NCBI GenBank assembly: GCA_036768485.1
Contig: JAVLUZ010000346.1
Span: 630,001 to 694,000, forward strand
Direction of reading: 5' to 3'
DNA: 64,000 bases
Source of the DNA: Mermis nigrescens
Taxonomy: Eukaryota > Nematoda > Enoplea > Mermithida > Mermithidae
Both the position numbers and the translations under genes were made by a program. Shown here piece by piece: positions 24,793 through 37,071 of the stretch (positions are counted from its first letter, which is position 1; every line of letters begins with the position of its first letter). The notes beneath the pieces are model-generated. The model was given only the letters and a program-made list of their open reading frames with translations. It searched no databases and was not told where the DNA came from.

Positions 24793-25985
24793 CATGCTTT
24801 TCAATGTTTCCGTATACACTGTTCAGTATCTGACTGCTGAATTTGAAGTCGTAAGTAATGTGGATGCTTATGATTTCTGTAATGCATCTAAATTAAATTT
24901 TTATTATTTTATCGATGACTTGCACTTGATTTTAAATTTCAAGTGTCGAAAGACGATGCGAATATTTTTATTTGATACAAAAATACACATTTTTGAAAGT
25001 GGTTCTCAGAGATGAATTTTACATGGTTCATTTATTTATCGTTCATCTTCGTTACGGTACCATTTCAATTAAGTGGCCCACAAAGATCGTACTCTTTAAT
25101 CCAACATTGCCCGGTCATTCGTAATACTGTAGTCTATTTCAATGTTCGTACATGGGTTGTCAATATTTTTTATATTTTTTATTTCGCTGTTAGTTTTTAT
25201 AGCATCAGTCATCGTTCAATTTAACTTGTATTTTGACTAAAAATTTACAGAAACAAAAATGCAAATTGTTTTATGCTTGTACTTTTTGCGTCTAATTACT
25301 GATCCTAGAAGTTCCGATAGTCCCACCGTCACTGCGAGTTGCAAAGTTCTTACAGCCTTGCTATATCAACCAGGAATGCACAAAAAGGGGTCTACACCCT
25401 CTATAATGGAAAAATGAAAAATTGGAAGGTTTTGTGGGGGGAAATGAGGCAAAGTGAAGGCCAAAAACGGATGAAAATCGGAAATTTTCTTCAAAAGTGC
25501 TTCAAATTGGCCATAAACTGTATATAGGTAGTTTTAACGCTATTTTAGCGCTAAAACAGTTTTCAATGTCATTTTGACCTAAAAAAGTTCGATTTTTGAA
25601 ACCTCCCAGACTGGCTGAACCCCTCCCCTTCTACCAGATCGGCCATGCTATGTATCGATAGTAACAACCAGACATGCACGTGAGGAGTTCGGATTGTAGG
25701 AATGAAGTGATTTGCATCGCTGAAAATGTTTCTTACGACAAGTTATGATACTATATTCATTATTATTTATTTGGCATGTGCTGCGCTGAGGATTTCACCT
25801 AATATCTAGAAAAAAGTTGTAGGCAATAACTTTTAATTTTTCTCGTCTTTTGATACATCTTACGCGCACTAAGTTCACTTTTTGGGTTTTTTATGTTCAA
25901 TTTTTGAAATTTTTTCTTCTTAAGACTTTCAGAAAGCATATTTTTTATTGTTCTGACTTTTTATGTATAAATTTACTATGCATAG

Positions 25986-26221
25986 GGGTTCTACCGCGAT
26001 TTGGAGACTGGATTAAATTCGAACTTACTCCACCAGTTCATCTAGAAAGTTTATTCTTCCACAGTGGCAATGACGATCACCCTGAAGACATATTTTACAG
26101 CACTTCCGTCGAAGTTCTTTTCCAGTCGTCGTCGTCTAAAAGTGATGATGCTATCAAATATCTTCAAACACAGAATGGATATTCTTTGTTGACTTGGTTT
26201 TCCTCAGCGGGTTCAGCTCAG
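25986..26221 (+). CDS. Mgat4: GnT-IV (MGAT4-family) exon 6: C-terminal domain
   Basis: The exon follows a gcatag acceptor and ends cag|gtgaaa. It encodes RFGDWIKFELTPPVHLESLF, then HSGNDDHPEDIFYSTSVEVL and NGYSLLTWFSSAGSAQ. These match the family's GD-h-h-x-F-x-F...P-x-x-h-E-x-h-x-F-x-SGN-x-x-HP-x-D...TSVEVLP...DGY-x-x-x-x-F-x-x-G-x-A. The opening codon needs one base from exon 5, so exon 5 most likely ends at 24418. Translation past the donor soon meets a stop, which supports splicing there. Confidence 0.9.
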
Positions 26222-26340
26222 GTGAAACAGAATTCGGCAAACAGAGGATAATCCAAAATACATGATTTTTTTTAGAAAAAACTTTCTGTACTCACCAGGC
26301 GGTGAAGATAAGACACCCACATGGATTTAGTGGTCTGACC

Positions 26341-26440
26341 CATACCTGGGCGTAGGGGGAGTTGATTTTAAGGCCATTTTTTATCTTTGAAATAATCTTG
26401 CACACCCCCTCCCCCAGAGCTTTGGTGCCGCCCACCTGTG
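26341..26440 (+). mobile_element. hAT-like MITE, GGGCGTGGGG family, internally deleted
   Basis: A 100-bp copy starts CATACCTGGGCG and ends CGCCCACCTGTG. It is flanked by an exact 8-bp duplication GTCTGACC. Most of the interior is missing compared with the 250-270-bp copies. Confidence 0.85.
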
Positions 26441-26469
26441 GTCTGACCTGAGGAAGGAGAAAGAAGAGC

Positions 26470-27415
26470 AGGCACGTAGCTGGCCTTCTGAATTGGAAAG
26501 GGGGAAATAAAATTTTAAAGTCAGATATCGTTACACCTAACAGTAAATAGGCAAAAATAATGATGTTTTTGACCGTTTCTCAGTGTGTGCTACATATTAA
26601 AGAAGAAAAAATTTTTAAGATTTTTCAGCAAATATTTCAATTATATTAAAAAATGGGTTATAGTCAAAATAGCTTCACAGTCCGAGCTAGACCCTATGTT
26701 TAACCTGCTTTGTGCTCAATTGATACGTTGCAAAGAAAAACTACTAAAAATAAATAACTCTGCGCAGAGCTCCAGAAAATTTTTGACATATTTACCATAG
26801 TTTACTCAAATTTGGGCTGTTCAGAAGGCAAAAGGCATACAAAAACAGCAAAGTCGGCGAGAAGCCCGGAATCATTAGCTCAAAAGGACTACAATTTATT
26901 CTGGCAGTCTCTCAAATGCGCTTCAAGAATTTTAACTTTATATTTCGAAGAACATGAGCAAAAATACTCGCAATTCCAGGATTTCAGGGGGACTTGTCCC
27001 TACATGTACAGAATAGAAATTCTGGGGGAGGGTGATGGTCAGGCCCAAAATTTTTTTAAAAAGTGCCTTTTTGGTCAAAACCGATGGTTACACGTTAAAA
27101 ACACTGGTTTTGACGTTTCAGACAATGCTCGCTCTTTCTAGAACATGAAAACGTAAAAAAAAATTTTGAAAAAAAATTTGAGAAAATTGAGAAAATTGAA
27201 CAAAATATGATAAAAAATATGTGTATGGCGCGAACCGCCGAAAATTCCAGATTTTTGAGCTAAAAATCGGCAAAAAACGCTTGAAAAGGCACACTTTCTA
27301 CAACTTTTACAAACTTTTACAAAAAATCGATAATTCTATGGGGTCGCAGCTATTATGCGGGAGCCAGTTGCCATTCTGGAGGGTCAAACTCCCTCCCCCA
27401 AGAACACGTCTCGAC
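26470..27415 (+). mobile_element. two adjacent MITE remnants in intron 6
   Basis: From 26470 (CAGGCACGTAGCTGGCC) to about 26990 is a member of the family also seen at 59479 and, shorter, at 36719. From about 26990 to 27415 is a second family ('ggtcaggcccaaaa', 'gacgtttcagacaatgctcg', 'gggtcgcagctattatgcggg') shared with 60063-60475. The second carries a variant of the GGCGCGAAGCGCC hairpin near 27228. Confidence 0.5.
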
Positions 27416-28254
27416 TAGGGCCATAAACGAAGGATATTCAAAACTTTTTGAAACTGCTTGAATTCGGTCAGAAACCGCGAATTATGATAGATGGATTTAA
27501 ATTCAATTTCAATTTAAATCTAATTCTTTGAATCCTTTCGGCTCAATAAACTTATGTAACTGATTCAACCGAGCTTCCCTATCAGTCATGTTGTGCTTAT
27601 ACCTAAGTACATAAACTTGAAATCGTTTTTTCAGGCAGAATAAAGTTTTTAAATTTGTACCTTTGTATAATTTCTCAGCTTTCCTTTAAATTCACCACTT
27701 CCAGGCGAAGAAAATTGCATGATTATGAAGGACGCTTCTTACAAAGAATTTTAAGGAATATATTCGGGGACATCACAAGCGATTTGCAGCAGAGTAGCTC
27801 TTGTCCGAATCAATTAAATTTGGCATCCGTGAACTCCCTTTCGGCAGATGTGAATTTAAGGGGAACGGCACAGAAACCGCCTCCCCACATTGTCCCAACG
27901 TATACGAGTACGTGGCTGATGGGGATAATAATTGGATTTTTTTAATCTTCGTCGTAGTTTCTTTTTTTCTTTATTATTTATTCGTTTAGTTATTTATTTA
28001 TTACTTTTTTACATTATACTTACTTATTTTCCTTTTTTATTAGTATTCTTATTTCCTATTATATTATTCGATATTAAGTGAAATCTGGAATACTACGAGT
28101 ATGTCCTTAGGAAGTTGGTTTTATGTTCACTGGCATGCGGCCTTGAAGCCGAATAAGCAAATCAGACAATCTGTCCGACATTCTGCATATTTTGCTATTC
28201 TTTATTCGCCAATGTACACAAATACACGTGTTGCCTACCTATCGGATAGAAAAC

Positions 28255-28391
28255 ATAGTCTGTTTCACGTAAGCTTGCGTTTTCCACTTAGAAATTTTCA
28301 GCTGCCGTAAAACAGCACCTCATATTGTTTTGAGCTGTCCCTCATAAGGCAAGCTAAGAGATTACTGTACATGTAATGTAAAACAGGCTAT
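28255..28391. mobile_element. MITE, TATAGTCTGTTTCA family, diverged
   Basis: Ends CATAGTCTGTTTCACGTAAG and TGTAATGTAAAACAGGCTATG form an inverted pair about 137 bp apart. Internal matches to the other copies are weak. Confidence 0.55.
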
Positions 28392-28689
28392 GTTACTGAA
28401 ACCTCCAATTTCAGCGCATGACGCTTACTATTATTCGTCTAAAAGGATATAGTTTTAGTTCGTTGTACTTGTCAAGTTTGTAGTCGCAATGCACTTTTTA
28501 ATTTTTACATTATTTATTCAAAAATTTCTTCAACATAATTTTATTATTTTTTAAAATTGAATTTTCTAATAATTTTCTGAAATATTGAGTTCATGCTAAT
28601 TTGATTTCGGCACTATAAAAGAAAAAAGAAATTTTATGCATTATTTAAAAAGCTTCTAATCTAGTCCTTTATTTTCGCTTCTTTTTTAG

Positions 28690-28797
28690 GCAAGTGTAAT
28701 AAACTCAAGCATTCCAGTGAGTGCTGTGCGTTTGGTAATGCACACTAACAGCCATTATTACGTAATACTGAGGGACATTCGATTGAAGGCAAATTGA
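28690..28797 (+). CDS. Mgat4: GnT-IV (MGAT4-family) terminal exon
   Basis: The exon runs from a cttttttag acceptor and opens in phase 0, matching exon 6. It encodes 35 residues and a TGA. The sequence NSSIPVSAVRLVMHTNSHYY is followed by VILRDIRLKAN. This is the family's last block: 'P-h-x-A-h-RL-x-h-x-x-x-x-x-x-W-h-I-L-x-E-I-x-h-K-K'. The usual tryptophan is replaced by YYV. The exon is too short to stand out as an open frame; its phase, position and end-to-end match make it convincing. Confidence 0.88.
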   Translation, partial: ASVINSSIPVSAVRLVMHTNSHYYVILRDIRLKAN

Positions 28798-28936
28798 CAG
28801 ATAATGGATGATAGTGATCCTTATACTTTTGCACAAAATACTTTGTTATACTTAACGTTTTTTTCGTGGATTTTCAGCAGAATAATGATGGATGTTTTAT
28901 AAGATTAGTTAAGCAAATTAGATACGATTGCATGCC

Positions 28937-28942
28937 AATAAA
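28937..28942 (+). promoter_or_regulatory. possible poly(A) signal of the GnT-IV gene
   Basis: AATAAA lies 140 bp after the stop codon. It is the first canonical signal downstream, but such hexamers are common in AT-rich DNA, so this is only a candidate. Confidence 0.35.
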
Positions 28943-29384
28943 ATACTACCCATTTAAGGATGCAAAGTTTTTAATGATAAATTTAGTAACAAATGCTCCA
29001 TTCGCAAAATTAAGACAGTAAAATGCAGAAAACTGCTTAAATGCTGTTGTAAAATTACTAGAATCTGACACGTGTATGAAAGAAGACGATTAATTAAAAG
29101 ACACTCAAAAAATTCATTAATCACATATAAAAATCAAACCATTTCCACATATTTAAAAATGTTAGTTCGCCTGAGCAAAATTCCCCATCTGTCCCAATTA
29201 GCGATAACAAAATAAGTAGCAAGAGCAAGATAAGAAAAGAGCATTCATTCATGGAAAACTTTCCTTCTTCGATTTTTCTTCCATTATCTCCTGTTTTAAT
29301 CTAAAAACCACGGCGTAAAGCTCTGATAGTGTGACGTAAATTTCGCCCTCGACTCGTCTAACGGCAGAAGCAAGTATGGTCGAG

Positions 29385-29601
29385 CAGTGGCAGATCCAGG
29401 ATTTTCCTAAGGAGGGGGGCGGTACCCCTAATGGGGGGCGGTACCCTTAAGGGGGCGGTACCCCTAAGGGGGGCGGAACCCTGACTTGGGCGAAAAAATT
29501 AGCCGTTTTGACCCGAAAATCGCTCAAAAATCCTTAATTTTGCGCATTATTTTAGGCCAATAATGGGGGAGCGGCCCCCGTCCCCCCTTAATCCGCCCCT
29601 G
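29385..29601 (-). mobile_element. hAT-like MITE, GGGGCGGATT family
   Basis: A 217-bp element from CAGTGGCAGATCCAGG to CTTAATCCGCCCCTG, the reverse orientation of the copy at 8033. Flanks TGGTCGAG and GGGTCTAG agree at six of eight positions. A GGCGGTACCCCTAA-like unit is repeated about three times near its left end. Confidence 0.7.
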
Positions 29602-29930
29602 GGGTCTAGCAGTTCTTTCAAGATCTCCAGCAAATGCCAATCAGCCAGTGCAATATTATGAATAATGTTCAGTTCCTCGTAGACAGATTTTCTTCACTAA
29701 ATATAAGCTCAAGAACTTGTACAACAGAGGCTGTGATCAATAATGGACATAAAAACTTCTCAGTCATTCTACTCAAGAAGTGCTTGCAAAAGTTTTAAAC
29801 AAATCTTAGGCAAGTAACTTTTTTGAGAAATCTCACTGTTTTTCTGACTATTTTTTGACAGTGTAAAAAGTTATCCAAATTTTTTTAATAAAATTATAAA
29901 CTATCAATAGAAAAGTGTAGAAAAGATATA

Positions 29931-31991
29931 CGAGAGTTACACGTGGCGAACTAGTTTTAGCAGTTCGCGGAAGCCATGCCGAAAACAGCTTGGTTCTGTA
30001 TCGGTTAACATAGCCAAATACGAGTAGCCATTGCGCGATGGTGCACTTGTGGCTATGCCTTCAGTTCTCAAATAAATCCCTAATTTTCATTACAAAATTC
30101 TATTAGATACTTGTCCGGTAAACCAGAGTTACGTATATGCTAACATCAGTAATTTGCTTTGTAAGAGTTATTGAATGTACAATTTCATTGCATTATTATG
30201 ATCATTTTAGTAAAACGCGTATATTGTATTATTTTACATTCAGTTCTATTTTTTGTGAGCGTCGATGGACGCCAACGTTCGTGTTCCATATTAGTTTTTA
30301 CATAACCTATAATATCGTTCAGTTCTATTTTTGGGAGCGTCGATGGACGCCAATTGAGACATGTAAATTTGGCATTTATGAATTGGTCGATGTTAGTGAG
30401 TTTGTTGTATTATATGGCAGTGTATGATTTTTTCCTAAATATATTGGTGGCCTTTACATCGTCGAGGACTTCTATTAATAGTGAAAAGGAATGGTGAATA
30501 CTGTTTAATTATTTATTTCGCTCAAAATTCAATAATCTTTTCTCAACTCTAAAATTAGCCAAAAACTTTATTTAATTATTTATGATGATTGACCAGATGA
30601 GAGCTCGCTGTTGCTGTATTCAAGGTCTAGAGTGCTGCACTGATTAGGAACCAAAAGCATTTCAAGACAAGTGTAAACTAAGAAAATAAGTTAATTTATC
30701 AACTTGAGCTGGGGTGAGATAGGTCAACTGACCTGGCGGCATTCCGGGATTTAGGTAGGTACGAGTGTAAGGATTTAGGGCGTAGCTGCTGAGACTCCCG
30801 ACTAAAAGCGGTCAGCAATATTAGGACTGAGGGAGTCGAAGCCGTAGGTCTACAAGGGTCCAGAGAATCGAAGTTGTTATTTTGACTACGCGATTGGGAC
30901 CAGCGCTAAGAGCAGATTTAGGTACCTAAGTAAATCCCGAAGGTGAATACATACATCCGATTCTATGTTGATTGTATTTATCTCCGGGATTTACTTAGGT
31001 ACCTAAATCTGCTCTTAGCGCTGGTCCCAATCGCGAAGTCAAATAACAACTTCGATTCTCTGGACCCTTGTAGACCTACGGCTTCGACTCCCTCAGTCCT
31101 AATATTGCTGACCGCTTTTAGTCGGGAGTCTCAGCAGCTACGCCCTAAATCCTTACACTCGTACCTACCTAAATCCCGGAATGCCGCCAAGTCAGTTGAC
31201 CTATCTCACCCCAGCTCAAGTTGATAAATTAACTTATTTTCTTAGTTTACACTTGTCTTGAAATGCTTTTGGTTCCTAATCAGTGCAGCACTCTAGACCT
31301 TGAATACAGCAACAGCGAGCTCTCATCTGGTCAATCATCATAAATAATTAAATAAAGTTTTTGGCTAATTTTAGAGTTGAGAAAAGATTATTGAATTTTA
31401 AGCGAAATAAATAATTAAACAGTATTCACCATTCCTTTTCACTATTAATAGAAGTCCTCGACGATGTAAAGGCCACCAATATATTTAGGAAAAAATCATA
31501 CTCTGCCATATAATACAACAAACTCACTAACATCGACCAATTCATAAATGCAAATTTACATGTCTCAATTGGCGTCCATCGACGCTCTCAAAAAATAGAA
31601 CTGAACGATATTATAGGTTATGTAAAAACTAATATGGAACACGAACGTTGGCGTCCATCGACGCTCACAAAAAATAGAACTGAACGTAAAATAATACAAT
31701 ATACGCGTTTTACTAAAATGATCATAATAATGCAATGAAATTGTACATTCAATAACTCTTACAAAGCAAATTACTGATGTTAGCATATACGTAACTCTGG
31801 TTTACCGGACAAGTATCTAATAGAATTTTGTAATAAAAATTAGGAATTTATTTGAGAAATGAAGGCATAGCCACAAGTGCACCATCGCGCAATGGCTACT
31901 CGTATTTGGCTATGTTAACCGATACAGAACCAAACTGTTTTCGGCATGGCTTCCGCGAACTGCTAAACTAGTTCGCCACGTGTAACTCTCG
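29931..31991. mobile_element. 2.06-kb foldback element (near-perfect palindrome)
   Basis: The left arm (29931-30939) and right arm (30985-31991) are reverse complements over about 1 kb with only scattered differences. They are separated by a 45-bp unpaired centre. The outer ends are CGAGAGTTACACGTGG and its complement, and both sides are flanked by TA, as expected for a TA target. Each arm holds the same direct repeat 'gcgtcgatggacgcca' twice. A frame repeated in both arms has no domain and is not treated as a gene. No transposase is present. Confidence 0.85.
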
Positions 31992-31993
31992 TA

Positions 31994-33205
31994 GTTACAT
32001 ATAGACATTTTGCTAAGTGCATCCAAATATAAATTCAATAGAAAATATTTCTAGGTCCAGCAAATTAATTCAAGAGCCATTATATGTACGCAGTGATGTT
32101 TCATTTTGTGATAGGGGCGGAAATCCAAATTTCCAAAATAGTGTCATAAATTGTCAAAAAAAATAAGTTCATTATGCTTAAAGTCTCGGTTTTTGTCGTC
32201 TTTTGATATGCAGAATCATTTGTGATCCGAGGGAATTATAAATTTTCGAAGTTTCTAACGAGCAAAATTAGTGCTAAAATCGACGCAAAGCACCAAAAAA
32301 TACTCCAGAAATCATCGTAAGAAGTAAAAAATCATTGTAAGAACTAGAAATACTTATTATATACATAAAAACTATACTTATTCTCCTGACGTGAAAACAA
32401 AATTTTCAGAGCATCAAGAAAGTCAGAAAATGTCATTGATGAGTCCTAAAAACTCTAAAAATCGTGATAGAAATGGCGAAAATAATCAACACAATGCGCA
32501 CTATTCTCTGTTGCGCCTAACTATTTCTTGACAACGGGTGGGATGGGGGCCCGCTTCCACGCTTGTATGTACGATTAAGTACATATTGGGAAGCAGGGGT
32601 GAATAACCTTTAATTTTTGGCCAAAAAAGCATCTCAAAATCTGAAAATAAGCTTAAAATGCAACTTTTTGCCAAAAATCAGGACAAGGTTAAAAAAGCCA
32701 TCAAGCAACCGACCAACCAAACTCTCGGGTTATCAGGTAAGATACACGAGCATGTAAGGACAATCCGCCACGTTTAGAAAACATAGTGACCAACACTGTA
32801 ATTTACTGAATTTTGCAATGTTTTCGGCTAATATATTTCTTCCAAGAATGATCTTTCGAGGTGCTTGATTCTTATTTCATGTGTTCAGTGAATGCAAAAG
32901 AGAAGTCCAAATTGATTACTGATTTTCTGAATCTTGCTACGTTGTCTACACGCACCGACCAAATGGGTCCGTTTGTATCGTTCTGCTCTGTTTTGTCCCT
33001 ATCATTAAACTCCTTCTACAATAAAACGCGAGCTGCAAGTAATTTTGTGGTATAAGTACAGTTATTCTCACGTTAACGTTAGTTAAAAAATAAAGTTACC
33101 ATTAACATCAGCTTCCAAAATTGAAAACGTAAGCGTTAACGTTTTTTATTTTGAGCCACGTTAACGGTATTAAAACGTTAAAATAACGTAAAACGTAACC
33201 ACGCT
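31994..33205. other. intergenic, nothing recognised
   Basis: AT-rich sequence with short chance frames. From about 33070 to 33200 the motif AACGTTA or its complement is frequent just before the element at 33214. I cannot assign it. Confidence 0.35.
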
Positions 33206-33284
33206 AGTCCAACGGCCCAACCCGTAAATCATACTAATGAAAAAGATAGGGAGAAAGAAAAAGCATGATAAGCATAGGTAACCA

Positions 33285-33550
33285 CACACGGAGCCTGGAC
33301 CATGACAATCATTAGTAACAAAACCCGGAGCCTGGGAGAAACGGGAGAAACGGCGAAACTGTGATACGCATAGGTAACCGCACCCGGAGCCTGGGAGAAA
33401 CGGGAGAAACGGCGAAACCATGATAAGCATAGGTAATCACACCCGGAGCCTGGGAGAAACGGGAGAAACGGCGAAACCATGATAAGCATAGCTAACCACA
33501 CCGGGAGCCTGGGAGAAACGGGAGAAACGGAGAAACCATGGTAAGTATAG
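33285..33550 (+). repeat. 59-bp minisatellite, left part
   Basis: About four and a half units of roughly 59 bp carry 'gggagaaacgggagaaacgg', 'cgaaaccatgataagcatag' and 'gtaaccacacccggagcct'. The array resumes at 38089 after the inserted element. Proline- and phenylalanine-rich frames across it are artefacts. Confidence 0.9.
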
Positions 33551-33959
33551 GTGACCACTAGTGTTGTAAAAGATATCTTTATCTTTATCTTTTTAACAAG
33601 ATAAAGATAAAGATAAAGATATCTTTATCTTTATCTTGACGATTTCTTTATTTTATCTTTATCTTTGTCTTTATCTTTTAGGAAAATAACAGGCTATCTT
33701 TATCTTTATCTTTATCTTTTTGATAGGAATTTATCATGCTAAAAAAGATAAAGTATGTACATAAAATAGCACGTAATCCATGAAATACATTTAGACGGAT
33801 TCAAGTTTTACTGTAATACAAGAAAAGAAAAGAATACGATTGTTTAAACCCTACGAAGTGCGGCCAAACCTAATGCCTGTATATCGAGGGTGTGGGTAAA
33901 ATCCGGAAGCGGAAATGGAACAGAAACGATGGGCAAAATACGGAAACGGAAACGTAGTT

Positions 33960-36640
33960 ATAGTATTTCGCACACAGTTCCGTTGGGGGTTTCTCCGCTC
34001 TGAGGGTAATCCAAAGTGCCAGAAATGGGGTTCCCAAGTAGGGCCCATCAGGGTCAACACACCCAACATAGTTTCCGGCAAAATTTCACCCACTGAAGTG
34101 GAGTTTAGGGGCTCAGAAATGGGGTACCCCATAATTCAATAGTGAAGCTGAACCCAGTTTCGTCGGGGTTTCTCCGCCCTAGGGTGGCCTAAAGTGGCGG
34201 AACTGTGGTTCCCTAAGTAGGACCTATTAATGTGAACGACCCCAACCTCGTTTCCAGCAAAATTTCTCCCACTCTGGGGGTTTTAGGGCTTGGAAACGCG
34301 GTACCACATAATTCAAACGTGAGGCTGAACCCGGTTTTGTCGGGGGTTTCTCCGCCCTGGAAGTGGTCCAAAGTGGAGGACCGGGGTTCCCCAAGTAGGA
34401 GCTATTAATTTGAATACCCCAACCCCGTTTCCGGTAAATTTTCTCCCACTGAAGGGGAAGGGGCTCGGAAACTGGCTACCCCATTATTCATATGTGAAGC
34501 TGACCCCGGTTCCATCGGGGTTTCTTCGCCCTGGGGGTGGTCCAAAGTGCTGAAAGCGGGGTTCCCCAAGTAGGGCCCATCAGGGTGAACACCCCAACCT
34601 CGTTTCCAGCCAATTTTCTCCCACTGAAGAGGGGTTTAGGGGCTCGGAAACAGGGTACCCCATTATTCATATATGTAGCCGACCCCGGCTCCGTCAGTGG
34701 TTTCTCCGCCCTGGGGGTAGTCCAAAGTGCCTGAACCGGGGTTCCGTAAGTAGGGCCCATCAGGTTCAAGACCCCCAACCCCATTTTCGGCAAAATGTTA
34801 CCCATAGAATGGGGGTTTAGGGACTAGGAAACTTAGTAGCTCATTATTGATATGTAACTGACCCCGGTTTATTCGGGGGTTTCTCTGCCCTAGGAGTGGT
34901 CCAAAGTGGCGGAACCGGGTATTCGCAAGTAGGACCCATTAAGGTCAACACCCCCTAACCCCGTTTCCAGGCAAAATTTTACCCATGTACATATATGAAT
35001 AATGGGGTACCCCGTTTTCGAGCCCTTAACTCCCCCTTGATTGGGAGAAATTTTGCCGGAAACAGGGTTGCGGAGTGTTTACATTGATAGGTCCTACTTG
35101 GTGAACCCCGGCTATGGCACTTTGGACTGCCCCCAGAGCGAAGTAACCCCCGACGGAACAAGGTTCAGCTTCACATTTGAAATATGTGGTACCCCATTTC
35201 CGAGCCCCTAAACCCTCCTTCGGTAAATGAAAAATTTTCGGAAAAGGGGTTGGGGTGTTGATGACCCTGATGGTCCCTACTTGCGACCCCGGTTCCGGCA
35301 CTTTGGACTTTTTCAGGGCGGAGAAACCCCTGACGGAAGCGGGGTTTCTCATATAAATTATGGGGTACCCCGTGTCTGAGTTCCTAAAACCCCTTCAGTG
35401 GGAGAAATTTTGCCGAGAACGGGGTCGGGGGTGTTTACATTAATAGGTCCTACTTCGGGAACCCCGGTTCCGCCACTTTGGACCAACCCCAGGTGCGAAG
35501 GAACCCATGACGGAACCGGGGTCAGCTACATATATGAATAATGAGGTACTCCGTTTCCGCGCCCCCAAACCCCCTTCCATGGGTAAAATTTTGCCGGAAA
35601 CCGGGTTGCGGGTGTTGACCCTATTGGGTCCTACTTGGGGAACCCCGGTTCCGCGCCACTTTGGACTACCCTCAGAGCGGAGAAACACCCGACGGAACTG
35701 GGGTCAGCTACATGTATGAATAATGAGCTACTAAATTTCCTAGTCCCTAAACCCCCATTCTATGGGTGAAATTTTGCCGAAACGGGGTTGGGGGTGTTGA
35801 CCCTGATGAGCCCTACTTACGGAACCCCAGTTCCGGCACTTTGGACTGCCCCCAGGGCGGAGAAACCCCCGACGGAGCTGGGGTCAGCTACATATGTGAA
35901 TAATGGGGTACCCTATTCCATGCAGCGTTTTCTTGTACAAGGTCCGTTTGTACATGTACAAAGATGGTCCCCAAAAGTCTTTGTATATTTCGTACTTGCA
36001 AATTTTTGTGTACTAAAATATGGTACAGTAGCAATTTTAGTGTTGTAAAAACAGAGTTGTACGACTTTTGGTAGTGTATTTCAGCTAATTTCTGGGTCTC
36101 TAAAGGCAAAAATCACCAAGAATCGGCTTAAAACGGCGCGAAGCGTCGAAAAATTTGACATTTTTCCTTTTGAAATGCAATTGCTGCAATTAACACACAA
36201 TTACTCATTTCGGCGCAAATGCCGAAAATTTTTTCGAATTTTAGATCTTTTTTGCAATTTCGGACCTCCCAAAAACCGCTATACAAATACAAAGACGGTC
36301 CCGAAAAGTTTTTGTACATCGGGAAAAATCTTTACCGAATACAAAAAAACGGTGCTTCCATGCGTTAGATTTTGCCGGAAACGGGGTTTGGGTTTTCGAC
36401 CCTGATGTTCCCTTCTTTTGGAACCCCGGTTACGGCACTTTGGACTACCCCAGGTCGGAGAAACTTTCAACGGAACCGGAGTCAGATTCTCATATGAATA
36501 ATGGGGTACCCAGTTCCCGAGCCCCTAAATCCCCCTTAATTGGGAGAAATTTAGCCGGAAACGGGGTTTCGGGTGTTCATCCTGATGGGCCCTACTTGGG
36601 AAATCCCGTTTCCGGTGCTTTGGATCGTTTCCGTCTCCGT
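33960..36640. repeat. about 170-180-bp satellite in head-to-head arrays
   Basis: Units such as 'ccactttggac', 'gtttctccgccctgg', 'cggggttccccaagtagg' and 'ggtaccccattattcatat' repeat from 33960 to about 34985 in one orientation. They then repeat from about 34990 to 35914, and again at 36365-36640, in the opposite orientation. The switch is near 34983. A 432-bp MITE interrupts the second array. Frames with repeated segments here are not genes. Confidence 0.85.
35923..36354 (+). mobile_element. hAT-like GTACAAAG MITE inserted in the satellite
   Basis: A 432-bp copy with ends CAGCGTTTTCTTGTACAAGG and ATACAAAAAAACGGTG. Its flanks are ATTCCATG and CTTCCATG (seven of eight identical). It carries the hairpin variant GGCGCGAAGCGTC at 36135. 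It is the third nesting level within 33214-38828. Confidence 0.8.
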
Positions 36641-36718
36641 TCCCGGATTTTACCCATCGTTTCCATTTTCGTTTCGATGCTTGTGAAAAGAAAGAAATGA
36701 CTTGCTGTCAGCAAGTAG

Positions 36719-36885
36719 CAGGCACATAGCTCTGAGGGAATGGAAGGGTCCGGCCGGACCCCCCAAAATTCAGTAGATAGGACTTTTTAAACGTTATTTT
36801 GTGCTATTTTTGGCCATTTTGGGCTTAGTCCCCCCAAAATTGATGTTGGTTCCCCACCAAAATAGGACGGCCAGTTATGTGTCTG
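36719..36885. mobile_element. small hAT-like MITE, CAGGCACATAGC ends
   Basis: A 167-bp element from CAGGCACATAGCTCTG to CAGTTATGTGTCTG, flanked by GCAAGTAG and GCCAGTAG (seven of eight). The short interior has 'ccccccaaaatt' and its complement near each end. Confidence 0.7.
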
Positions 36886-37071
36886 GCCAGTAGTAGTATT
36901 ACATGGGTCAGTTAGATATCGCGAGTAAACCCCCAAACCTACATTTATGTGTGCTTCATGCCTATTACCTCTTTGACCTCAGGTGTAAAAGTTAGGCATT
37001 CAGTATGGCTGCTTTGCATCATCCACTCATGGTTTATTGCACTTCACATACATCATTCTCCTATGGTCTGT

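Noticed and set aside
27655..27989. Two overlapping frames considered as the GnT-IV C-terminal exon
   Set aside because: Neither continues the family sequence nor matches the phase 0 end of exon 6; the exon at 28690 fits both.
30137..31786. Same 60-90 residue frame in both foldback arms
   Set aside because: Duplicated because the arms are identical; it has no domain and no splice context.
33229..33558. Repetitive Pro/Phe/Ser-rich frames here and at 38046-38835
   Set aside because: They follow the 59-bp minisatellite; 59 is not a multiple of three, so the frames merely cycle.
33851..35719. Overlapping frames with 'LMGPT-WGTP' type repeats on both strands
   Set aside because: They come from the 170-180-bp satellite and occur in both orientations.
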